A program made the translations under genes and the position numbers. The notes below the pieces were generated by a model. That model was not told the origin of the DNA, did no database searches, and saw only the letters and a program-made list of their open reading frames with translations. Of a stretch of 64,000 bases of DNA, positions 57,500 through 64,000 are shown piece after piece. This DNA comes from AC-32 sp963715575 (GTDB taxonomy: Bacteria; Actinomycetota; Thermoleophilia; Gaiellales; Gaiellaceae): positions 1,674,001-1,738,000 of the forward strand of contig OY970250.1 of NCBI GenBank assembly GCA_963715575.1, written 5' to 3'. Each line of letters opens with the position of its first letter. Positions within the stretch are counted from its first letter, which is position 1.

Positions 57500-60400
57500 T
57501 TACGGCGTGACCGTGAGCGTCGTCACCACCTGCGTGATGCCAGGCGTCCTGTTCGACGTCATCGAAGCGACCGAGTGCCACGTCCCCGGCTTCTTCGAGG
57601 TGATGTCGTACGGGATCGTCACGGAGCCGCCCGCGGTGGGAGGCGAAGTGACGACGCGGTACTCCGAGCCGTTGGCCGGAGCGGTCGCAATATTCAGACC
57701 GCTCGTGCCGTCACGGTTCTCCGCGCCCCAGTTGACGCCCGAGTCGGGATCGCCGGAACCGGCGTTGCCCAGCCCAGGGCCGTCGCCCGGGAACGTGGTG
57801 TTCGGCCCGTACGAGTACGTGACCTCCTCGCTGGCAGGCCCGGTCCGCGTGCCCTTCTGGATCCGGATCCAGATCTCGAACGAGTGGGTCGTCGAGTTGC
57901 CGAAGTTCTTGATGCCGGCATAGTCGACCGTGATCCAGCCGTCGTTGGCGCCGCCACTGAGCACGGCGACACGAATGCCGCCCGAGCCCGACGGCCCCGG
58001 GTTGAGATCCGTCCAGAGCGCAGCGAGCACGTTGTTCGGCCGCGCCGCGTTCGGGAAGTGCTGCGGCGTGAACACGATGTCGGCGCTCGTTCCGCCGCCG
58101 ATCACGATGTACCCGTTGGAGACAACGCCGATCGACGTGTACGGCTCACCGCCGTAGTAGAACGTCGGAACGCTGAAGTTGGTGATCGTGTCGTCACCCA
58201 CTCCTGCGGTATTCGGGACGCCGAGCAGCGACAGGTCGAGGTAGCCGCCGTCCGGCCCCTGGCCGGTGACGTTGTTGATCGCCGTCACCTGCGGCGGAAC
58301 CGCCGGCGCGAGGGTGCCACTCCACTGGACGCCGTCACCCGAGCCGATGACCGAGCCAGGTGCGCCGACGTTCTTGTAGATGAGCGCACCGCCCCGCTCC
58401 TGCTGCGAGATGTTCAGCGCAGCATCGGCCGACTGCGGCGAGAAGTTCGCTACGGTCGCGGAGCAGTGGGTGGCCGTCGGATGAGCGTTCGTGCTGGCCG
58501 GGAAGCTGAGCGGACTGCAGGTGTTGCTCAGCGTCACGGCGCCCTGCTTCTTCACGAACGCGACCGGGATCGTGACCGGGTTGCCGCCCTTGCGCGACAC
58601 GAGGTTGATCCGGCCCTGGTACTGGCCGTTCGCAACGCTGGGAGCGTCGATCGTGACCGGGAAGGTCGCGCTCGAGTCCTTGGCGACGTGAATCGGCCGG
58701 CCGTCGTTGACGGTGATCGTGACGCCCGCCGGCTGCGTGACGTTCACGTCAAACGTCTGGTTCTTCCCCGAGACGTTGATCGCAGTGCGCTGCGTCGAGA
58801 TCGAGCCGCTCATCGTCGTTGCGTCGATCGACGGGATGTTCAGGTCGATGCGGTGCAGCGTGTCGCTGCCCGCGGCGACCATGTCCGCGTACGTCGCGTT
58901 GAACACGAGCGTCGGGTTGACCGCGCGGTCTGCGCGGATCGAGCCCGCACCCATGTCGAACGCGTCGGCAGGCGTGACGCCGTCTTCCTTGACGACGCTC
59001 TGGAGCGACGAGGTCATCAGCGCCGACTTGATCTCGGCGGGCGTCCAGTCCGGGTGTGACGCCTTGACGAGCGCCGAGACACCTGCGGAATGCGGGCTGG
59101 ACATCGAGGTGCCCGCGATCGCCATGAACAGGTTTCCGGGCGGCCCGTTGTCGGCCGTCGTCTGGTCAGGCTGCGGCGTGGTGCCCGCGAACACCTGCAC
59201 GCCCGGGGCCGTGACGTCCGGCTTGATCCAATCGCCGAGCGGTCCGCGGGACGAGAAGGAGGCCATCACGTCGGGCTGTGCCGGGCTGGCCGTTCCCTGT
59301 GCCCAGGTCGCCATCGTGTTGGTGTGGCCGCTGACGAAGTTGGCGATCGCGTTCGAGTTGAACTGCGTCTGGATCGCCGGCAGGTAGTGGTTGTCGGACT
59401 CGAGGTCGGTGACCGCGGCCGAGTTGTTGGTCAGGATCATCCCCGCCGCGCCACCGGCGAGAACCCTGCGGCCCTTGTCGATGCGGCCGTTGACCCCGCG
59501 GTTGCACAGGACGACCTTGCCCGTAGCGGTACCCGGAGCGAGGGTCGACTGGCAGAGCGCATCCTCACCGGGCAGCGACGCAGCCAGTACGACCGGAGTC
59601 GGGCTGCTGATGCCGTTGGTGAGGGTGACGCCCGACACGTCGAGCGTCGCGCCGCCGTCAGCGGTCAGGTGCAGCGTCGAGGTGAACGAGCGCGGGCCCG
59701 TCGAGGCACCCACCGTCGTCACCCACGGGCCGCCGTGGTCGGAGGTCGCGGCACCCGGGCCGGAGTTGCCGGCCGAGGCGTTGACCGAGATCCCGGCGTT
59801 GAAGGCATCCAGGAAGGCGAGCTCAACCGGATCCGTGTACGGCGAAGCGCCGCCCGAGATCGAGAAGTTGATCACGTTGACGCCGTCGTGGATGGCCTGC
59901 TGAACCGCGCTGACCGAGTCGGAGCCGAAGCACCCGTTCACGAGGCAGACGCGGAACGCGATCACGTGCGCGCCGGGCGCGATGCCGCTGGCCGGCCCGC
60001 GGTCGACGCCGTACAGGAGCGCGTGGTCGACGCGGTCGCCCGCGGCGGTCGACGTGGTGTGCGTGCCGTGGCCCTCGGAGTCACGCGCGGAGCACACATC
60101 GGTCGTGTCGTTGCAGAACTCCTGTCCGTCGGAGTTCTGGATCGACATGTACGTCTGGGTCTTGTTGTACGCGCCGATCAGCTTGTTGTTGCACGCGAAT
60201 GTCGGGCCGAGATGTGCCACGTCCGTGCCGTCGCCGAAGTCGCAGTGGTAGAACGACAGCGGGTGCGGCGGCGCGGGGAGACCGCGGTCGACGAAGTAGG
60301 GGTTCTCCGGCCAGATGCCGGTGTCGATCACGCCGACGACGACGTTGCTACCGGCGTTGTCCTGCCCGCCCAGCGTCGGCCACACGTTGGTCGCGCCGAT

Positions 60401-60973
60401 GAAGCTGGTGTTGTCGTCCTGCGGCTGGCTGAGCGTGTCCTTCTGGACCGCGACGACACCCGGGATCGCGAGCAGCCTGGAGATCTTGTTCGCAGGCACG
60501 CGGGCGGCGACGCCGCCGTAGGCGATCGTGAACGTGGTGCCGAGCTTGGCTCCGCGCACCGCGCGCTTGACCGACTTGTTGATGCCCTTGACCCGGTTCT
60601 TGGCCCAGCGCTGGTAGCGATTGACCGCCAGGGTGTTCTTGGCGAGCGACTTGTGCGTCACCCGCGGGCTGGTCGCCTTCAGGCCCCTGATCCCGCCCGC
60701 GTATGAGGCGGTGGGCGTAAAGGCGTACTTGATCATCACCGGCACCAGCTTCGAGCCCTTCAGCCCGAGCAGCGAGGGATCGGTCTTCGCGATCCCGGTC
60801 GCATGCTTCGCGGCCGCATAGGTCGAGGTCTGGGTCGGCTGCCCCGCAACCGTCAGCTTGGTCCCGGCCCCCGAGGCGACGCCGATGGCGACGAAGCTCA
60901 GTAGACCGACCAATACCAACGACGCGAGCACGAATGTGCTCCGGCGGCGCCGGAGCCGCGTCGTTTTCGACAC
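57500..60973 (-). CDS. large secreted subtilisin with PA domain and C-terminal beta domains
   Basis: 1157 residues from the GTG at 60973 (GAGGGGA 7 nt upstream). Signal peptide about 12-36; an I9-like prodomain region about 75-180. The triad is Asp217 in VGVIDTGIW, His302 in SEGHGTHTTSTA and Ser623 in GTSMSSPHSAG. A protease-associated domain (about 440-560, with KVVLCNRGVNGRI) is inserted before the Ser, as in plant cucumisin-like and bacterial S8 enzymes. Residues about 690-1157 hold Fn3-like and Ig-like domains ending in VVTTLTVTP. A TTGACG box lies at 61071-61066. Secreted endopeptidase. Confidence 0.94.
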   Translation of the reverse strand: MSKTTRLRRRRSTFVLASLVLVGLLSFVAIGVASGAGTKLTVAGQPTQTSTYAAAKHATGIAKTDPSLLGLKGSKLVPVMIKYAFTPTASYAGGIRGLKATSPRVTHKSLAKNTLAVNRYQRWAKNRVKGINKSVKRAVRGAKLGTTFTIAYGGVAARVPANKISRLLAIPGVVAVQKDTLSQPQDDNTSFIGATNVWPTLGGQDNAGSNVVVGVIDTGIWPENPYFVDRGLPAPPHPLSFYHCDFGDGTDVAHLGPTFACNNKLIGAYNKTQTYMSIQNSDGQEFCNDTTDVCSARDSEGHGTHTTSTAAGDRVDHALLYGVDRGPASGIAPGAHVIAFRVCLVNGCFGSDSVSAVQQAIHDGVNVINFSISGGASPYTDPVELAFLDAFNAGISVNASAGNSGPGAATSDHGGPWVTTVGASTGPRSFTSTLHLTADGGATLDVSGVTLTNGISSPTPVVLAASLPGEDALCQSTLAPGTATGKVVLCNRGVNGRIDKGRRVLAGGAAGMILTNNSAAVTDLESDNHYLPAIQTQFNSNAIANFVSGHTNTMATWAQGTASPAQPDVMASFSSRGPLGDWIKPDVTAPGVQVFAGTTPQPDQTTADNGPPGNLFMAIAGTSMSSPHSAGVSALVKASHPDWTPAEIKSALMTSSLQSVVKEDGVTPADAFDMGAGSIRADRAVNPTLVFNATYADMVAAGSDTLHRIDLNIPSIDATTMSGSISTQRTAINVSGKNQTFDVNVTQPAGVTITVNDGRPIHVAKDSSATFPVTIDAPSVANGQYQGRINLVSRKGGNPVTIPVAFVKKQGAVTLSNTCSPLSFPASTNAHPTATHCSATVANFSPQSADAALNISQQERGGALIYKNVGAPGSVIGSGDGVQWSGTLAPAVPPQVTAINNVTGQGPDGGYLDLSLLGVPNTAGVGDDTITNFSVPTFYYGGEPYTSIGVVSNGYIVIGGGTSADIVFTPQHFPNAARPNNVLAALWTDLNPGPSGSGGIRVAVLSGGANDGWITVDYAGIKNFGNSTTHSFEIWIRIQKGTRTGPASEEVTYSYGPNTTFPGDGPGLGNAGSGDPDSGVNWGAENRDGTSGLNIATAPANGSEYRVVTSPPTAGGSVTIPYDITSKKPGTWHSVASMTSNRTPGITQVVTTLTVTP

Positions 60974-61085
60974 GTTGAATTCCCCTCTCTCCCGTATGTT
61001 CCCCGAGACGGAAGTACCGCTCGCCCCGGTTCCGTCGCCGTGATCTTCGTGCCAATACGCCGATTCGTCAAGGCGGCAGTGCAGA

Positions 61086-61640
61086 TTACGGCAGCGGCGG
61101 CAGCCCCAGGCGCTGGCCGAACTGGGCCACCCAGACGGTCACGTTCCGGCGGCCGAAGAGGCTCCTCGCGCGCACGCGCGCGAGACCCAAGTCACGCCAG
61201 CTCGCTCCGAACAGGATCTGACGGTGCTCCGGCGAGGCCAGCCAGCTCGCCATCGCCGAGCGCGCGGTGCCGAGGCGTCCCTGGCCCCAAGCGAGGTTCT
61301 CGCCCCCCGCCGCGAGCGGGTAGCCGACCAGCTGGAAGACCGCGATGAAGGGCTCGCCGCACGGCGTATGGGAGAAATCCTGGCAGCGGCGGATATCGCC
61401 GGCTCGGAGACCGGCGGAGCGGTCGAGCTCCGGGCTCCGGCGCAGTTCCGGCTGGCCGCCGTGCCGACGCGCCCAGTTGATCAGGCAGCGCAGCGCCCGG
61501 ATTTGCACCGCCGCCGGTGCCTTCAGCGCCGCTTGGCCCCGGCACGCGTTGCGCGGGGCGAGCGAGCCTGCGTTCGTGGTGGTTCCTGCCGGCGTGCCCG
61601 AGAACGCGAGAGCCGCCGCCACGACTCCGAGTAGGAGCAT
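61086..61640 (-). CDS. secreted CAP (SCP/PR-1-like) domain protein
   Basis: 184 residues. The signal peptide is about 1-20. The CAP core has LRCLINWARRHGGQPELRRSPELDRSAGLRAGDIRRCQDFSHTPCG (His in FSHTPC), then GENLAWGQG near 118 and WLASPEHRQILFG near 137, which are CAP motifs CAP3 and CAP1-like. Bacterial members bind envelope lipids or glycans or act as structural factors; no enzyme activity is certain. It lies downstream of the kinase gene and upstream of the subtilisin gene on the same strand but with its own AT-rich upstream region. Confidence 0.9.
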   Translation of the reverse strand: MLLLGVVAAALAFSGTPAGTTTNAGSLAPRNACRGQAALKAPAAVQIRALRCLINWARRHGGQPELRRSPELDRSAGLRAGDIRRCQDFSHTPCGEPFIAVFQLVGYPLAAGGENLAWGQGRLGTARSAMASWLASPEHRQILFGASWRDLGLARVRARSLFGRRNVTVWVAQFGQRLGLPPLP

Positions 61641-61690
61641 GCCCAGTTGAGTGCCCGGCCGCGCAAAACTGCCGCACTGCCCGAGGGATC

Positions 61691-61714
61691 TTTACAAGTC
61701 GGATTTACGAGTCG
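61691..61714. promoter_or_regulatory. tandem direct repeat in an AT-rich promoter region
   Basis: TTTACAAGTCG (61691-61701) and TTTACGAGTCG (61704-61714), 13-bp period, in the 101-bp gap between the kinase stop and the CAP gene start. Candidate activator sites for the CAP gene; no matching regulator is known. Confidence 0.4.
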
Positions 61715-61741
61715 TATTCAGCCCGCAATTACGACATAAAA

Positions 61742-63124
61742 CTACGCGCGGAGCACGACTTCCAGCGCGGTTCCGCGGCCTGGTGCCGAGATCAGCCGGA
61801 AGCCGCCGCCGATCGACGCGGCCCGGGCGCGCATGTTCTTCAGGCCCTGCCCGGCCGCGATCTCCTGCTCGTCGAAGCCGGAGCCGTCGTCCACGACGGT
61901 GACGAAGCGCTCGCCGGCACGCTCCTCGATGCGCACCTCGGCCCGGCGGGCCCCCGCATGCTTGCGGGCGTTGGCGAGCCCTTCCTGGACGATGCGGAAG
62001 ACCTCGATCTGCTCGTCGGGCGCGAGCCGGATCCCGTCCTGGACCTCGAGATCGACCTCCAGCTTGCCGTCGGCGGTGAGGAAGTCCACGTACCGGCGTA
62101 GCGCCGAGTCAAACGGCGCGGAGCCGCCTGCCGAGGAGAGCGCGAGCACCGCGAAGCGCGCCTCCTGCTGGGCGGCCGTTGCCGCATCCTTCAGCTGCTT
62201 CAGCGTCGGCTCGGGATCGGCGCCGTTCTCGAGCATCGAGGCGTGCGTCGAGACGGCAAACAGGTACTGCGCGAGCCCGTCGTGGATCTCGCGCGCGACG
62301 CGAGCGCGCTCCTCCGCGACCGCGCGGCCGAACTCGGCGAAGCGAATCGCGCGCCACACGCCGACGAGCAGCACGCCGTACGAGAGCAGCCGCAGGAAGT
62401 CGCCCTGCGAGACGAAGTGGCTCGAGAGCATCGGCGTGAAGACGTAGTGGAGCTCGGCGAACAGCGCCAGGGTCGCGCCGAGGCAGAGCCAGCGGTCGAG
62501 GTCGTTCCGGCGCGAGCGGAAACGCAGGCCGAAGCCGACCATCGCCACCAGCGAGAGCAGGGCCTGCGCGGAGAGCGCTCCCATCACGAGCAGCGGCTGG
62601 TCGCTCCCGGCGTGGTCCGAGAGCGCCGGCAGCGCGGCGCCGGCCTGGCGCGCGATTCCCCAGCACAGCCCGAGCACCAGCGTGACCGCGACGATGATCT
62701 CGCCGAGCGGCCGGCCGCGGGCGCTCGTGCGCCGCTTCGAGAACGGCGCTGCCGCGATCAGCAGCGCGGCGAACAGGCGCCCGCCGATGCCGGCCCAGGC
62801 CTCGGTGCGGTGGAGCGGCTGCCCGCCGAGCACGGGGGCGATGCCGAAGGCGAGGGTCGAGGCCGCGACCGTCGTGAACCCGCCGCAGAGAAACAGGTCG
62901 AGCCGCCGTCCGTCGACGGCGAAGCGGATTCCCGCCAGCAGCGCGACGATCGCCGCGGCCAGCGTGACCGCCGTGTCCAGCACGAGCCGCACCTGCGGCA
63001 GCTCGTACGTGCTCCGTAGGCTCGGGTAGGCGACGAACAGCAGAAGCGCAGCGCCGAGCAGCCCGATCAGGAGCACCTCGCCCCAGAGCCAGGCCTGGTA
63101 GTCGTCGCGCTCTTCGTGCCGCAT
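61742..63124 (-). CDS. 7TM-type sensor histidine kinase (HisKA_3)
   Basis: 460 residues from the ATG at 63124. The N-terminal half (about 12-265) has eight or so hydrophobic helices, a multi-helix membrane sensor without an extracellular domain. The phospho-acceptor is His281 in ERARVAREIHDGLAQYLFA, and the ATPase domain carries EGLANARKHAGARRAEV, VVDDGSGFDEQEI and GQGLKNMRARA. It is divergent from its likely partner regulator, 42 bp away. The sensed signal is unknown; hydrophobic or membrane-borne cues are plausible. Confidence 0.92.
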   Translation of the reverse strand: MRHEERDDYQAWLWGEVLLIGLLGAALLLFVAYPSLRSTYELPQVRLVLDTAVTLAAAIVALLAGIRFAVDGRRLDLFLCGGFTTVAASTLAFGIAPVLGGQPLHRTEAWAGIGGRLFAALLIAAAPFSKRRTSARGRPLGEIIVAVTLVLGLCWGIARQAGAALPALSDHAGSDQPLLVMGALSAQALLSLVAMVGFGLRFRSRRNDLDRWLCLGATLALFAELHYVFTPMLSSHFVSQGDFLRLLSYGVLLVGVWRAIRFAEFGRAVAEERARVAREIHDGLAQYLFAVSTHASMLENGADPEPTLKQLKDAATAAQQEARFAVLALSSAGGSAPFDSALRRYVDFLTADGKLEVDLEVQDGIRLAPDEQIEVFRIVQEGLANARKHAGARRAEVRIEERAGERFVTVVDDGSGFDEQEIAAGQGLKNMRARAASIGGGFRLISAPGRGTALEVVLRA

Positions 63125-63134
63125 AAAGGACTTG

Positions 63135-63156
63135 TCGGCAGCCGCGGCCCTGCCGA
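63135..63156. promoter_or_regulatory. inverted repeat between divergent kinase and regulator genes
   Basis: TCGGCAG (63135-63141) and CTGCCGA (63150-63156) with an 8-nt GC-rich spacer, in a 42-bp gap. A likely site for autoregulation by the NarL-type regulator. Confidence 0.45.
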
Positions 63157-63166
63157 TAAGGGCTGC

Positions 63167-63805
63167 ATGCGGATCCTGCTCGTGGACGACCACCCGATCA
63201 CGCGTGCGGCCCTGTCGTCGCTGCTGGAGGGCCACGGCTTCACCGTCGCCGGCGAGGCCGCGGACGGCGAGGAGGCGATCGAGCTCGCGCGGCGGCTGCT
63301 GCCGGACCTCGTCCTGCTCGATCTCTCGATGCCGGGGATGGACGGCCTGACGGCGCTGCCACGGCTGCGCGAGGCCGCGCCCGAGACCGAGGTCGTCGTG
63401 CTGACCGCGTCGGGCACCGAGGAGAACCTGCTCGCCGCGATCCGCGGCGGCGCGGCCGGCTACCTGCTGAAGAGCGAGCCGCCCGAGCGGATCGCCGAGT
63501 TCCTGCGCGGAGTCGCCGAAGGACAGGCGGCGCTCTCCGGCGAGGTTGCCAGGCGCCTGCTCGAGCAGGTGCGCGAAGGCGGCACCGGCCGGGGCGTTCC
63601 CGAGTCGATCGCGGCCTCGCTCAGCGCTCGCGAGCTCGAGGTGCTACTCTTGCTCGACGAGCACCTCGGCACGGACGAGATCGCGGAGCGGCTCTACATC
63701 TCCGAGCACACCGTCCGCTCGCACGTGAAGAGCCTGCTGCGCAAGCTGAACGTCTCCTCGCGCCGCGAGGCCCTGGACGCGCTCGCTACGGCCCGGGCGG
63801 CCTAG
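63167..63805 (+). CDS. NarL/FixJ-family response regulator
   Basis: 212 residues from the ATG at 63167. Receiver with LLVDDHPITR and Asp52 in VLLDLSMPGMDG, Thr in VLTASGT and Lys in YLLKSE. The LuxR-type HTH (SARELEVLLLLDEHLGTDEIAERL, SEHTVRSHVKSLLRKL) occupies about 150-208. It pairs with the divergent 7TM kinase. An inverted repeat in the shared promoter may be its binding site; a second palindrome follows its stop. Confidence 0.94.
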   Translation: MRILLVDDHPITRAALSSLLEGHGFTVAGEAADGEEAIELARRLLPDLVLLDLSMPGMDGLTALPRLREAAPETEVVVLTASGTEENLLAAIRGGAAGYLLKSEPPERIAEFLRGVAEGQAALSGEVARRLLEQVREGGTGRGVPESIAASLSARELEVLLLLDEHLGTDEIAERLYISEHTVRSHVKSLLRKLNVSSRREALDALATARAA

Positions 63806-63810
63806 TGCAA

Positions 63811-63829
63811 ATCCCCCAAGGTGGGGGAT
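63811..63829. terminator. 8-bp hairpin after the response regulator gene
   Basis: ATCCCCCA, AGG, TGGGGGAT, 5 bp after the stop. No T tract. Could instead be a protein-binding palindrome. Confidence 0.5.
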
Positions 63830-63925
63830 GCGATTCACCCAGACTCCAGGCGGCCTGCGCCCGATAGTGAGATCGGCACACTCCTTGAGTGCCGGAGCGC
63901 GGTGGCTCTGTGCTTCCTCGGTAAG

Positions 63926-63949
63926 ACGGCCGGTCCTCGGGCCGGCCGT
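63926..63949 (-). terminator. terminator of the gene cut by the right edge
   Basis: ACGGCCGG and CCGGCCGT around an 8-nt loop, just past the stop codon (63952-63954) of a minus-strand gene entering from the right. Confidence 0.6.
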
Positions 63950-63951
63950 TG

Positions 63952-64000
63952 TCATTCCCGGAGCCCTTCGAGCGCGGCACCGACCAGCACGGGCAGCGTA
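63952..64000 (-). CDS. C-terminal tail of an unidentified gene, cut by window edge
   Basis: Only the last 15 residues are inside the window (TLPVLVGAALEGLRE, then TGA at 63954-63952). The stop is followed by a hairpin terminator, which supports a real gene end. Nothing can be said of its function. Confidence 0.5.
   Translation of the reverse strand, partial: TLPVLVGAALEGLRE

Noticed and set aside
59090..60706. Long plus-strand open frame opposite the large subtilisin
   Set aside because: Antisense shadow; the minus-strand protein has a full catalytic triad and signal peptide.

Overview
The window is uniformly GC-rich, single-copy bacterial chromosome with no phage, transposase gene or CRISPR array. 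Actinobacterial traits are dense: GTG and TTG starts, TANNNT hexamers directly in front of start codons, a MoaD-MoaE fusion, an actinobacterial-type lexA with a perfect CGAAC-N4-GTTCG SOS box, Rv2258c-like and DipZ-like proteins, and many secreted Ig-like, subtilisin and collagen-like proteins with NSVGSKQV-type N-termini. My best guess is class Thermoleophilia (Solirubrobacterales or Gaiellales), by inference from gene content only. No gene family here fixes the genus.

Layout. 1-6 kb: an esterase (cut by the left edge), a DUF72 protein, a DHA2-type exporter with a small membrane partner, a DipZ-like redoxin and an epoxide hydrolase. 6.2-13.6 kb: a selenocysteine locus, all on the minus strand: selA, a frameshifted O-methyltransferase, selB, a secreted BNR-repeat protein and the UGA-decoding tRNA-Sec. 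No selenoprotein gene was found in the window. 13.7-16.7 kb: secreted or membrane proteins, including an M50 protease and a collagen-like protein. 16.8-17.9 kb: a vapBC toxin-antitoxin pair beside a decayed gene tail. 17.9-28.6 kb: a subtilase, moaX, methylmalonyl-CoA mutase large subunit, a beta-propeller protein, a glycosyltransferase, a lone receiver, secG, two lipoproteins (one frameshifted) and a tldD/tldE pair. 28.6-31.2 kb: tRNA-Leu, a PadR regulator, lexA, a small zinc-ribbon gene and rnpB. 31.2-38.1 kb: a degenerate cupredoxin, a histidine kinase/regulator pair with a STAS protein and a kinase lacking its ATPase domain, two methyltransferases and an Ig-like pseudogene.

38.1-56.5 kb is a polysaccharide locus. 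It encodes a polyprenyl-phosphate sugar transferase, Alg13/Alg14-type transferase subunits, GT2 enzymes, a flippase, an O-antigen polymerase/ligase, a chain-length protein, a YdjC-type deacetylase, three sulfotransferase domains (one fused to a GT2), two beta-helix paralogues and a divergent pair of type I phosphodiesterases. Together these suggest export of a sulfated exopolysaccharide or glycoconjugate. 56.5-64 kb: another degenerate cupredoxin, a large subtilisin, a CAP protein, a second kinase/regulator pair and the tail of a gene cut by the right edge.

Recurring structures: several divergent gene pairs are separated by only 18-50 bp and carry back-to-back -10 hexamers about 6-9 nt from both start codons, so both mRNAs would be leaderless. 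tRNA-Sec has the same arrangement, and its promoter plus first 24 nt are duplicated 131 bp upstream in front of a perfect hairpin. Four genes or gene tails are frameshifted; a draft or metagenomic assembly error cannot be excluded for the single-base cases.
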